Source: Clostridiales bacterium (GTDB taxonomy: Bacteria > Bacillota > Clostridia > Oscillospirales > Acutalibacteraceae). Taken from it: a DNA stretch of 24,699 nt. Below the pieces are notes generated by a model. It was not told the origin of the DNA and made no database searches. It was given only the letters and a program-made list of their open reading frames with translations. The DNA is taken from assembly GCA_019417145.1 (NCBI GenBank), contig DXVY01000006.1:1-24699 (forward strand). Direction: 5' to 3'. Of the stretch, positions 15,188 to 22,907 are shown piece by piece. A program made the translations under genes and the position numbers. How positions within the stretch are numbered: position 1 is the stretch's first letter; each line of letters starts with the position of its first letter.

Positions 15188-15216
15188 ATTATAGCAAGTG
15201 GGAAAGAGACTGTCAA
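15188..15216 (-). promoter_or_regulatory. Perfect consensus promoter of citrate (Re)-synthase
   Basis: On the minus strand the -35 is TTGACA (15216-15211), the spacer 17 bp and the -10 TATAAT (15193-15188). This is the full consensus. The leader of about 55 nt contains a small hairpin (ACGCCT/AGGCGC). Such a promoter suggests strong expression unless a regulator intervenes. Confidence 0.93.
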
Positions 15217-15245
15217 AAAAAATCAGGAAAAAGCACTTTATCAAC

Positions 15246-15275
15246 AAAAAGGCGAGCCAAAAGGCCCGCCTTTTT
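15246..15275. terminator. Bidirectional terminator after the lipoprotein gene
   Basis: The stem AAAAAGGCG / CGCCTTTTT continues through one mismatch into GCC/GGC with an AAAA loop. It lies 25 bases past the lipoprotein stop and just upstream of the citrate synthase promoter. Confidence 0.9.
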
Positions 15276-15299
15276 AGATACCCATAAAGCATGTGTAAT

Positions 15300-16523
15300 C
15301 TATACGACTTTACTTTCCACCCGTTGTACACCGTTCAAATCCTCCAAATTTACTTCCAAAAGCGTAATATAAAGGCTCATATCCGGCATACACCCGCCGC
15401 CGCTGCGCCGGTATCCCAGCCGGATGGTTTGTCCGTCCGCCGCGGCCCCCAGATAATGGGAGACGCCCTCACTGACGTATACAACCAGCCCTGTGGTATC
15501 AAAGTCAATGCGCATATTTTCAATTTTCTCGGTTAACAAAATTTCTTCGGCGGGGATATTGACAATGGTATCGGTGTTTATAGCCTGCAGCCAGTCGTCC
15601 AGCTCCTGTTGGCTGCGGAAAATGCCAGACCCCAGTCGTTCCGGGTCCAAAATTGCTTTGCAAACCTCTGATCCGTTGGGGCCATATGGATGTATATTTA
15701 TGGACAAGACCAGGTCGCCTTCTCCGACCCGCTTTCCATCTCCCAACGCGGCGGCCGTCCAGTCCCGCTCCTTATAGCAGGCCGTAACGCTGTCGTCGCC
15801 GGATACCAGCCGTGTGTCCACGGCCAGGAAATACAATTCATCATAGCGGGTTGGGCCGGGTAGGCCGTAGCCCACAATCCGATCCGCGTAAATGGTAATG
15901 GCATTTTCTTCCCGGACAGCTGCATGAACATCTCCGCCGTAGACGCCGCTGCTCTCTTTGGCTGCGAACAAAATGGCCTTTTGGTTAAAAAAGTCATGGT
16001 CACATGTTTCCAGCATCCGGGCACAGGAGGGAGCCGCCTGTTCCAATTGGGTAATCAGGTCGGTCAGTTGTTCCCGGGTCTTGCAGACACGGCCGGGCCA
16101 TTGGCAAATATGGTAGCTAGGATCGGCGCCGTAAACATACGCCTGAAATTCCAGGTTCCCTTGGAAGGCCACAGCAGCTTCCGGGGCCACAGATGCAGAT
16201 TCTTCTGCATTTGAATCGGCAGGCGTCAGGGGGAGATCGGGTTCCATGTCCGGATGGTCAAAAACAAGAACAGACGCCGGTTCGGATGCGGGTTCCGTCC
16301 CGGTTTCCGCGGCCGCTTCCTCCGTCCCGGTCGTTTCTTCCGTCTCCGCTTGGGATGACGTCGTTCTTTCAGACGTCTGAGGAGCCGCATCATTTTCGGA
16401 AACAGTGCTTTCCGGTGGGTTGGATGTGACGGTATTTGTCGTGTTTTCTCCGCCGCAGCCGGCGGAGCAAAGAAATAGAGCCGCCAAAAAACAGATCATT
16501 GCCGCATGCTTTACAGACCGCAT
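15300..16523 (-). CDS. Putative lipoprotein with PrcB-like C-terminal region
   Basis: A predicted exported lipoprotein of 407 residues. The signal peptide MRSVKHAAMICFLAALFLCS is followed by the lipobox Cys at residue 23 (SAGC). Residues 25-120 are a Ser/Thr/Glu-rich linker (for example TSERTTSSQAETEETTGTEE), as in surface lipoproteins that need a spacer through the wall. The rest is a globular part with paired strands (HDFFNQKAILFAAKESSGVYGG, then ITIYADRIVGYGLPGPTRYDELYFLAVD). This recalls PrcB-like domains but is not a firm match. ATG at 16523 has AGGAGG 8 bases upstream. That site is inside a hairpin (16526-16570). The gene follows the GH43 gene by 69 bases with no promoter that I can see. 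The function is unknown. Confidence 0.8.
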   Translation of the reverse strand: MRSVKHAAMICFLAALFLCSAGCGGENTTNTVTSNPPESTVSENDAAPQTSERTTSSQAETEETTGTEEAAAETGTEPASEPASVLVFDHPDMEPDLPLTPADSNAEESASVAPEAAVAFQGNLEFQAYVYGADPSYHICQWPGRVCKTREQLTDLITQLEQAAPSCARMLETCDHDFFNQKAILFAAKESSGVYGGDVHAAVREENAITIYADRIVGYGLPGPTRYDELYFLAVDTRLVSGDDSVTACYKERDWTAAALGDGKRVGEGDLVLSINIHPYGPNGSEVCKAILDPERLGSGIFRSQQELDDWLQAINTDTIVNIPAEEILLTEKIENMRIDFDTTGLVVYVSEGVSHYLGAAADGQTIRLGYRRSGGGCMPDMSLYITLLEVNLEDLNGVQRVESKVV

Positions 16524-16525
16524 AA

Positions 16526-16570
16526 AAACCGCCTCCTTTATCCAATAAGTGGATATAAAGGAGGCGGTTT
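16526..16570 (-). promoter_or_regulatory. Hairpin that buries the lipoprotein ribosome binding site
   Basis: On the minus strand, AAACCGCCTCCTTTA and TCCA pair with TGGA and TAAAGGAGGCGGTTT: 19 bp, a 2-base bulge and a 5-base loop. TTTTT begins at the stem foot and runs to the ATG (16523). The stem contains AAAGGAGG, the lipoprotein's ribosome binding site. The same element looks like an intrinsic terminator for the GH43 gene and a translation-blocking stem. Confidence 0.78.
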
Positions 16571-16592
16571 GTTGCATGTTGATAGGAAAAAA

Positions 16593-17609
16593 TCACCGGC
16601 TGCTCGTATTTTCCCCGATTTTGATTTCCACTCCGGGCTGGACCGGACTGCCGAGGACCGGTTTATTGTCCTTGTCCCATTCCACCGGTTGGGCAAATAC
16701 CTTGCGGCCGCCCCATCCCGTGCCGGATTCGGTGTTGGCATGGTACACCACAAAGGTATCCTTTCCGTCGGGAGAGGTGGTGAAGGAGCAGTGCCCAGGT
16801 CCAAACACCGCGTCGCTTTTGGACAGTATAGGCTTGGGGGCTTTTTCCCAGGCTTTGGGATCCAGTGGGTCGTCGCCGGTCAGGGTTAAAAGCCCTAGGC
16901 AGTAGTCGTCGGTCCAACTGCCGCTGGCCGAATATACAATATGAACCGTTCCGTTATGAGAGACGGCTACCGGCCCCTCGTTGACCATGGGATTTCCTAC
17001 CCGTTCCCAGCCGTATTCCGGCGTGGATATGCGTACCCGGCTGCCGGAAATGGTGCAGGGGTCGCGCATGGGCGCAATGTACAGATCCTGCCATACATTA
17101 GCAGTGCCCTCCCAGCCTGACCAGACAAAATAGAGCTTGCCGTTATGCCGCAGAACCGTCCCGTCGATAGCCCAGAAGTCTTCCGGCGGCGCAATTTTTC
17201 CCACAAAGGTAAAGGGTTGGGTGGGATCCTGCGAGGTTCCCTTCAGCACATACATACGGTGGTTTTGATTGTCGCCGTCGTCGGCGGCCACATAGATATA
17301 CCATTCCCCGTCAATGTAGTGGAGCTCAGGCGCCCACAACTCTTTGGAATAGGCCGTATCCGCCGGCGGCTGCCAGACCGTGACTCCTTTTGCGCTTCCC
17401 AATTCCGGCAGGTTTTGAAAGGCCGCCACCTGTATGCCGTTGCCCGAATAGCAGTAATAATAGGTGCCACCCTGCAGAATCACCCAGGGATCGTTTCCCC
17501 GGTCGGCAATGGGATTGGTAAAGGTAAGTTTTTCCCCCGATCTGCCCGCGCAGCCGGCGCAGGCCAGCGCCAGGCATATACTCAGCAAAATAGACACGCG
17601 TTTTTTCAT
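16593..17609 (-). CDS. Glycoside hydrolase family 43 lipoprotein (arabinosidase/xylosidase type)
   Basis: GH43 enzymes cleave terminal or internal arabinose and xylose linkages in plant polysaccharides. The 338-residue protein has a signal peptide and lipobox (LALACAGC, lipid-modified C20), so it should be anchored outside the membrane. The three GH43 acidic residues are visible: base D40 (NDPWVI), modulator D149 (FWAIDGTV) and acid E211 (VNEGPVAV). ELWAPELHYIDGEWYIYVAA and the metal-site H273 (GPGHCSF) also fit. The five-bladed propeller fills the protein; no carbohydrate-binding module is attached. ATG at 17609 has GGGAGG about 8 bases upstream. It has its own promoter, and the lipoprotein at 15300 follows. 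Exact specificity cannot be told; alpha-L-arabinofuranosidase is the commonest label for this type. Confidence 0.93.
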   Translation of the reverse strand: MKKRVSILLSICLALACAGCAGRSGEKLTFTNPIADRGNDPWVILQGGTYYYCYSGNGIQVAAFQNLPELGSAKGVTVWQPPADTAYSKELWAPELHYIDGEWYIYVAADDGDNQNHRMYVLKGTSQDPTQPFTFVGKIAPPEDFWAIDGTVLRHNGKLYFVWSGWEGTANVWQDLYIAPMRDPCTISGSRVRISTPEYGWERVGNPMVNEGPVAVSHNGTVHIVYSASGSWTDDYCLGLLTLTGDDPLDPKAWEKAPKPILSKSDAVFGPGHCSFTTSPDGKDTFVVYHANTESGTGWGGRKVFAQPVEWDKDNKPVLGSPVQPGVEIKIGENTSSR

Positions 17610-17643
17610 AGAGCCGCCCTCCCCTGATACGGATGTTATCTGT

Positions 17644-17672
17644 ATTGTAGCACGGCGGCTTCCGGCCTGCAA
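17644..17672 (-). promoter_or_regulatory. Promoter of the GH43-lipoprotein unit
   Basis: On the minus strand the -35 is TTGCAG (17672-17667), the spacer 17 bp and the -10 TACAAT (17649-17644). The start of transcription should be near 17637, about 28 bases before the GH43 ATG. Confidence 0.77.
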
Positions 17673-17675
17673 CGG

Positions 17676-17831
17676 CTATGCGACGTCCGGCTTGTCTGCC
17701 GGCCGAGCGGTTATAGGATCGTCAGCGGTTATGAACGCCTTGTCCGGTTCGATGAATATTAGATCGCAGACGCCGCCTGGCCCCTCATTTTCGCTGCCTG
17801 TATATAGGGTAATCCCGTTCTCGTCCCGGCT
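17676..17831 (-). pseudogene. Possible C-terminal remnant of a lost gene
   Basis: The gap 17673-18018 holds no intact gene. On the minus strand a 51-codon open stretch runs from after a TGA at 17834 to a TAG at 17676. It reads like a protein end: DENGITLYTGSENEGPGG, then CDLIFIEPDKAFITADDP. It has no start codon or ribosome binding site. Another frame (ATG near 17873) gives only a basic 29-residue peptide. A palindrome GGATCATGATCC lies at 17939-17950. Low confidence: the stretch may be chance. Confidence 0.3.
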
Positions 17832-18018
17832 TCAGCAGTCCCTTCTGTTTTTTCCCTCGGCGTGAGAAGTGCATGTCTTCTTGCCGGCGTAATCACGGCG
17901 GAGATCTCGCTCTTTGTGCGCTTATAAAGGTGCAGCTAGGATCATGATCCCTAGGGGTTCGTTCCTCATCCTCTAGGTTATGCGTGGTGTGATTGGATGC
18001 CGGTTAGGCGCACACGTC

Positions 18019-19989
18019 CTATGCCGACTGTTGTCCGCCAAACTGGCTCATATACAGGTCGGCGTAAAAACCCTTCTTGGCCATCAGCTCCTGGTGGGTG
18101 CCCTGTTCGATGATATCCCCGTGGTTCATAACCAAAATCAGGTCGGCTCCCTTGATGGTGGACAGGCGATGGGCGATCACAAAGCTGGTGCGGCCTTCCA
18201 TCAGCCGGTTCATGGCCTTCTGAATCAGTACTTCCGTGCGGGTGTCCACGCTGGAGGTGGCCTCGTCCAGAATCAGAATGGAGGGATCGGCCAGGATGGC
18301 CCGGGCAATGGTCATTAGCTGCTTCTGGCCCTGGGACAGATTGGAAGCCTCCTCGTTGATAACCGTATCGTATCCTTCAGAGAGGGTGCGGACAAACCGG
18401 TCCACATAGGCCGCCTTGGCCGCCGCATAAATTTGTTGGTCGGTTGCATCGTCCCGGCCGTAGGCAATATTATCCCGAATGCTGCCGCCAAACAACCATG
18501 TGTCCTGTAGCACCATGCCGAATAGGCCGCGCAGGCTGTGCCTTTTAATATGGGTTATGTCCACGCCGTCGATAAGGATGCGACCGCCGTTCAGCTCATA
18601 AAACCGCATAAGCAGATTGACCAGGGTGGTTTTTCCCGCGCCGGTGGGACCCACGATGGCCACCGTTTGGCCGGGCTGCACGTCGATATTCATGTCGGAA
18701 ATCAGGATCTTATCCTCCCGGTATCCGAATTTTACATGTTCGAAGGTGACATGGCCCTGGGGACGGGTCAGCTCTACGGCATCGGGGGCGTCGGGTTCCT
18801 CTTCGGCGGCGTCCAGTATCTCAAAGACCCGTTCGGCCGAGGCCGCTGTGGATTGGAGAATATTGACTATATTAGCCGTCTGCACTATAGGCTGGGTAAA
18901 CTGCCGGGAGTATTGCGTGAAGGCCACCACATCGCCCAGGGATATGAGGCCCCTGGTGGAAAAGAGGCCGCCTACTACGCAGATGAGCAGAAATCCCAGA
19001 TTGTTGATAAAGTTGGTCAGGGGCATAATGATGCCGGATATGAACTGGGATTTCCAGCCCGCCGCGTAGAGTCGGTTGTTGATGGCGTCGAACTGCCCCA
19101 CGACCTTTTCCTCCTGGCTGTAAGCCTGGATGACCTGATGGCCGGCATAGACCTCTTCCACATGCCCGCTTAAGGCGCCCAGTTCCTTCTGATTGGCGGC
19201 AAACTGTTTTTGCGAGTGCTTGGCTACCAGCACGGCGATCAGAACGATCACGGGCAGGGTGCAAATAGAGATCAGCGTCAGCCAGCCGCTGATGGTCAGC
19301 ATCATAATCAGCACGCTGACAATGGTGACAATTGAAGTGATGATTTGGGTCAGGGACTGTTGCAGGGTGTTGGAGATGTTGTCGATATCATTTGTAACCC
19401 GGCTTAGAATTTCGCCGTGGGTATAGGCGTCAAAATATTTAATGGGCAGCCGGTTGAGCTTGGCGCTGACGTCGTCCCGCATCTTGCGCACGATTTTTTG
19501 GGTCAGGCCGGCCATTACAAAGGATTGCGCGAAATTAAATACGGCGCTAAAGGCATACAGTCCCAAACAGAGCAGCAGGATACGTCCGATGTAGCCAAAG
19601 TCCATGCTCGGCCGTTTATCAAAGGGCATATCCGCTATGGCCTGGCGGGCATTTTCAGATATGGACGCCGTCTGCTCGGCCGGCAACCGGGCCAGCAGTT
19701 CCCCGCCGGTCATGGAAGCCAGCGCAGGCGGGATTTCGCCGCCCAAGCTTTCCGCCACCTGATCGTAGATCATGCGCTGCATGACGGTTGTCTGGATACT
19801 GGTTGTGGCCTTGCCAAGTTGTTTGGGGGAAATGGTGGTGAATAGGGTGGAAAGGATGGTGACCACCAGCACAAACAATAGGGCCAGTTTGGCCGTCTTA
19901 AAATACCCCGACAGGCGCAGGATGGTACCCTTGAAGTTTTTAACCTTGGGCGCTGTATGTCCGCCGGGTCCTCTCATGGGTCCTCTCAT
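18019..19989 (-). CDS. ABC exporter half-transporter, catalytic-site subunit
   Basis: The second subunit of a heterodimeric type IV exporter (BmrCD/LmrCD/TM287-288 class). The 656 residues comprise a membrane domain (about 30-345) with an unusually large loop between the first two helices (about 60-130), then the ATPase. Walker A is GPTGAGKTT (447-455), the Walker B ends in D575 and catalytic E576 (ILILDEATSS), and the switch His is H607 (VIAHRLS). The signature is LSQGQ (551-555), with Gln in place of the second Gly. It therefore supplies the intact Walker side of the working site and the altered signature for the other. The ATG at 19989 has AGGAGG 7 bases upstream and overlaps the partner stop by 4 bases (ATGA). 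The substrate is unknown. Confidence 0.94.
   Translation of the reverse strand: MRGPMRGPGGHTAPKVKNFKGTILRLSGYFKTAKLALLFVLVVTILSTLFTTISPKQLGKATTSIQTTVMQRMIYDQVAESLGGEIPPALASMTGGELLARLPAEQTASISENARQAIADMPFDKRPSMDFGYIGRILLLCLGLYAFSAVFNFAQSFVMAGLTQKIVRKMRDDVSAKLNRLPIKYFDAYTHGEILSRVTNDIDNISNTLQQSLTQIITSIVTIVSVLIMMLTISGWLTLISICTLPVIVLIAVLVAKHSQKQFAANQKELGALSGHVEEVYAGHQVIQAYSQEEKVVGQFDAINNRLYAAGWKSQFISGIIMPLTNFINNLGFLLICVVGGLFSTRGLISLGDVVAFTQYSRQFTQPIVQTANIVNILQSTAASAERVFEILDAAEEEPDAPDAVELTRPQGHVTFEHVKFGYREDKILISDMNIDVQPGQTVAIVGPTGAGKTTLVNLLMRFYELNGGRILIDGVDITHIKRHSLRGLFGMVLQDTWLFGGSIRDNIAYGRDDATDQQIYAAAKAAYVDRFVRTLSEGYDTVINEEASNLSQGQKQLMTIARAILADPSILILDEATSSVDTRTEVLIQKAMNRLMEGRTSFVIAHRLSTIKGADLILVMNHGDIIEQGTHQELMAKKGFYADLYMSQFGGQQSA
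19966..19989 (-). repeat. Exact 12-base tandem repeat at the ABC exporter start
   Basis: ATGAGAGGACCC occurs twice in a row, encoding MRGPMRGP. Either ATG is in frame, but only the first has the spacing to AGGAGG. Confidence 0.85.
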
Positions 19990-21713
19990 GCGATCTCCTC
20001 CTCACTGTGCTGGCTCAAGACGATCTCCTTATATACCGGGCAGGTCTCATACAGCTCGCTGTGGGTGCCTACGCCGGCCAGTCGCCCGTCGGACAGGACC
20101 AGGATCTGTTCGGCATGCATGATGGAGGAAACCCTTTGGGCTACCACCAGCATGATGGAGTCCCCCGTCTCATCCTTTAAAGCGGCCCGGAGCTTGGCGT
20201 CGGTCTTGAAGTCGAGGGCTGAAAAGCTGTCGTCAAATATATAAATCTCCGGCTTTCTAACCAGAGCCCGGGCAATAGCCAGCCGCTGTTTTTGCCCGCC
20301 CGAGAGATTGACGCCGCCCTGGGCCAGCAGCGCGTCGTACCCATCCGGCTTGGATTCGATAAAGTCGGCCGCCTGGGCCACCTGGGCCGCATGGCGTACC
20401 TCTTCATCTGTGGCGTCCTCCTTGCCAAAGCGGATATTCTCGGCAATGGTGCCGGTGAAGAGCACCGCTTTTTGGGGAACCAGCCCTATGCGCCGCCGCA
20501 GCTCCTCCTGAGAGATATCGCGTATGTCCACCCCATCCAGCAGAATCTGTCCCGATTCAATGTCGTAACACCGGGAGACCAGATCGATAAGGGTGGACTT
20601 GCCCGATCCGGTGGAGCCGATGATGGCCGTGGTCTCGCCGGCTTTGGCTGTAAAGGTAATATGCGAGAGCACCGGCTCCTCCGCACCCTTGAAACGAAAG
20701 GTCACATCTCGAAACTCCAGGGTGCTCTGACCGGTCCGGGGCAACGCTTTCGGCTGATCCGGATCATAAATTTCACCCTGGGATTCCAGCACCTTGTTGA
20801 TGCGTTCGGCCGATACCATGGCTCGGGGAATAAAGATAAAGATCATGGATACCATGATGAGCGACATCATAACCTGCATAACGTACTGGATAAAGGCCGA
20901 CATTTGTCCCACGTCCAGACTGCCGGCGTCGATATACCCCGCGCTGACCTGTGTGACCAAAAGGGTGGTGAGATTCATAATCAGCATGGCCACCGGCATC
21001 ATAACCGCCATCAGCCGGGCAATTTTTAATGCCGTACCGGTTAAATCGGCGTTGGCCGCTTCAAACCGTTTTTGTTCCTTCTCGGTGCGGTTGAAGGCCC
21101 GGATGACCCGGACGCCGGTCAAATCCTCGCGCATGACCTGGTTCAAGGCATCCAGCTTTTTTTGTTGCGCCTTGAACAGGGGATTGCCTTTGTACATGAC
21201 CAGGAGGACAAAAACGGTAACCACCAGAATAACGGCCACGATGATCCAGGAGAGGGAAGGCGCCGTGGCCACGGCCATTATGATGCCGCCGATGCCCATG
21301 ATGGGCGCCATGATCATCAGCCGGGACATAACGACAAACTGTTGGAGCTGGGTCACGTCATTGGTGGTGCGGGTGATCAGAGAGGCTGTGCCGAATGCGT
21401 TCAACTGATTGTTGGTAGCGCCGATTACCTTGGTGAATATACTACGGCGGAGATTTTTTGCCAGGCCCGAGCCGCAGATCGCCGCCAGCAGAGAGGCCAC
21501 GATGGCGCTGACCGAAACCACGGCCGCAAAGGCAAGCATTTGCAGCCCTGCTTCCCAAATCATGGCGTCGTTGCCCTTGGTGATGCCTTGGTCGATAATC
21601 ACCTGCATTTTGTTGGGCAGGGAAAGATCGGCCATGCTCTGTATAAATATAAAGATGACGGCAATCCCGTAGAGCCAGCCGTATTTCCCCATTTTCCTAA
21701 ATGTTTTTATCAT
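19986..21713 (-). CDS. ABC exporter half-transporter, degenerate-site subunit
   Basis: First subunit of the same exporter, 575 residues: six membrane helices (about 15-300), then the ATPase. Walker A is GSTGSGKST (366-374) and the signature is the standard LSGGQ (470-474). After the Walker B (IYIFDD) the catalytic Glu is Asp (D495), and the switch His is Gln (Q526, VVAQRVSS). This is the known pattern of the degenerate site in heterodimeric exporters, and it complements the LSQGQ of the partner. Translation starts at ATG 21713 with GGGAGG 7 bases upstream. The start overlaps the marR end by 17 bases, so marR and both subunits form one unit. Drug or lipid export is typical of the class, but the substrate is not shown. 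Confidence 0.94.
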   Translation of the reverse strand: MIKTFRKMGKYGWLYGIAVIFIFIQSMADLSLPNKMQVIIDQGITKGNDAMIWEAGLQMLAFAAVVSVSAIVASLLAAICGSGLAKNLRRSIFTKVIGATNNQLNAFGTASLITRTTNDVTQLQQFVVMSRLMIMAPIMGIGGIIMAVATAPSLSWIIVAVILVVTVFVLLVMYKGNPLFKAQQKKLDALNQVMREDLTGVRVIRAFNRTEKEQKRFEAANADLTGTALKIARLMAVMMPVAMLIMNLTTLLVTQVSAGYIDAGSLDVGQMSAFIQYVMQVMMSLIMVSMIFIFIPRAMVSAERINKVLESQGEIYDPDQPKALPRTGQSTLEFRDVTFRFKGAEEPVLSHITFTAKAGETTAIIGSTGSGKSTLIDLVSRCYDIESGQILLDGVDIRDISQEELRRRIGLVPQKAVLFTGTIAENIRFGKEDATDEEVRHAAQVAQAADFIESKPDGYDALLAQGGVNLSGGQKQRLAIARALVRKPEIYIFDDSFSALDFKTDAKLRAALKDETGDSIMLVVAQRVSSIMHAEQILVLSDGRLAGVGTHSELYETCPVYKEIVLSQHSEEEIA

Positions 21714-22197
21714 GGATAAACCTCCCTTTGATAACCGGCTCATTTTCCGCCCGGCAGCGCCATGCATAGACGCGGTCCAATATGCGGATAAAAGCATCTG
21801 TGTCTTCCGGACCTAAAAAGGCGGTCAGGTCTTGCAACTGATCCAATATGGACTGCCGGGCCGCGCCGATCAGGTCCTTGCCCTTTTTTGTCAGAGAAAC
21901 CCGGACGATCCGCCGGTCGTCAAAATCAGCGCGCCGCACGATATAGCCCGCGCTTTCCAGAGGATTGACGTGCTGGGTAATGGAAGAGGCCGTCACGCCA
22001 AAACCGGCGCTCAATTCCTTGATGGTCAAGCCCTTTTCCGCCGCCGGACCTTCCACAGCTTTTTGCCATAGGTAAAACAACAGCATCATTCCGCTGGGCC
22101 GGATATCGCCGGGAGGTTTTGGCTTGGCAATCCGAACATTGCGCAGCCGAAATAAAGAGAAAAACAGTTCCTCCGTTTGGCTTTGGCTCTTTTGCAA
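21697..22197 (-). CDS. MarR-family transcriptional regulator
   Basis: MarR dimers repress genes, often efflux pumps, and release DNA when a ligand binds. The 166-residue protein has the winged-helix domain in the middle: LTIKELSAGFGVTASSITQH is the helix-turn-helix and DFDDRRIVRVSLTKKG is the wing. Flanking helices form the dimer region. The start is TTG at 22197 with GGGAGG 9 bases upstream; no in-frame ATG fits, and the open frame further upstream covers the promoter. It is first in the operon with the exporter. Two inverted repeats sit between promoter and start, so it most likely represses itself and the transporter. Confidence 0.92.
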   Translation of the reverse strand: MQKSQSQTEELFFSLFRLRNVRIAKPKPPGDIRPSGMMLLFYLWQKAVEGPAAEKGLTIKELSAGFGVTASSITQHVNPLESAGYIVRRADFDDRRIVRVSLTKKGKDLIGAARQSILDQLQDLTAFLGPEDTDAFIRILDRVYAWRCRAENEPVIKGRFIHDKNI

Positions 22198-22216
22198 TGA
22201 AATGCGCCTCCCGATA

Positions 22217-22246
22217 ATTAAGATACTTAATATTTTAGTCGCTAAA
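22217..22246. promoter_or_regulatory. Two candidate MarR operators
   Basis: Two perfect inverted repeats: ATTAAG-ATA-CTTAAT (22217-22231) and TTTAG-TCG-CTAAA (22234-22246). Both fit TTWAG-N3-CTWAA, with centres 16 bp apart. They lie between the -10 box and the ribosome binding site of marR. The repeats are plain to see; regulator binding is inferred. Confidence 0.7.
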
Positions 22247-22260
22247 CAGTATAGGCTATT

Positions 22261-22289
22261 ATTATATCTTATATATGAACAGACTATAA
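22261..22289 (-). promoter_or_regulatory. Promoter of the marR-ABC exporter unit
   Basis: On the minus strand the -10 is TATAAT (22266-22261). A weak -35 TTATAG lies 17 bp upstream (22289-22284). Transcription would start near 22254, just before the paired operators. A second -10-like TATACT lies at about 22247-22252. Confidence 0.6.
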
Positions 22290-22420
22290 AAATCCTTTTA
22301 ATGAAAATTGGCAGTAAGATTCCGGGATAGACCATGCCGGGCCGTCGCAAAATAATTCTGCGGCCGTTTGCCTTTTGACATGCAAGGGGATAATCAGCCG
22401 AGCCGCAGGGAGGAAAGATC

Positions 22421-22684
22421 ATGTCGAATCATCCACAGCGGGATAAGCGGGACAGCATCCATGCCGACTGCCAGCACGCCGTGACCATTACGGCCAGGGA
22501 TCGACTGATGCAGGCATGGGAAGACTGTATGGAGCACAGCCGGAATTATACAAAATACTCCAAATTGTATGCAGGTACCGAGGCCGGCGCGCTGTTCGCG
22601 GACGCGGCTGTAGCCGAGGGAGAGTGCGCCGCCAGGATGCACGACCTTCTGCTTCGGTGGCAGGATACCCGTGTGCATTTGTAA
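22421..22684 (+). CDS. Small protein of unknown function
   Basis: The 87-residue protein has no family I recognise. It is hydrophilic and mostly helical by eye (RDRLMQAWEDCMEHSRNY, then AGALFADAAVAEGECAARMH). It holds three Cys with no metal-site spacing and has no signal or membrane segment. It is likely real: the ATG has GGGAGG 7 bases upstream, and the stop lies in a strong terminator hairpin. It is divergent from marR and may belong to that locus, but nothing else ties them. A GATAAT at about 22389-22394 is the only promoter-like element upstream. Confidence 0.72.
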   Translation: MSNHPQRDKRDSIHADCQHAVTITARDRLMQAWEDCMEHSRNYTKYSKLYAGTEAGALFADAAVAEGECAARMHDLLLRWQDTRVHL

Positions 22685-22707
22685 AAGGAGGGCATCCCTC
22701 CTTTTAC
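22681..22707 (+). terminator. Terminator overlapping the stop of the 22421 gene
   Basis: Perfect 12-bp stem GTAAAAGGAGGG / CCCTCCTTTTAC with a CAT loop. The TAA stop (22682-22684) is inside the stem foot. The T-run is part of the stem. Confidence 0.8.
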
Positions 22708-22834
22708 ATACGCAACCAGGAGACCGGTGTTCGTTTGCGGGCATGTCGGCGGGACAGCCCTGTTTGAACCTGTCCGCTGCGATGATTTGCGGATACGACC
22801 GGCTAAGAATTTTTGGAAATCTGTCGAAAAAGAC

Positions 22835-22863
22835 TTTATTATTTGGGGAGAATGGGGTATTAT
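22835..22863 (+). promoter_or_regulatory. Possible promoter of zapA-U32
   Basis: TTTATT (22835-22840), a 17-bp spacer and TATTAT (22858-22863). The -35 is weak. Nothing else is evident in the AT-rich gap 22708-22907. Confidence 0.4.
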
Positions 22864-22907
22864 TAAGTTGAATAGGATGTATATGATATGTGCTGAGGTG
22901 ATGTAGC

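Noticed and set aside
16526..16570. Insertion-sequence end or CRISPR-like repeat
   Set aside because: The inverted repeat occurs once, sits between two genes of one unit and is followed by a T-run, which fits a transcript hairpin.
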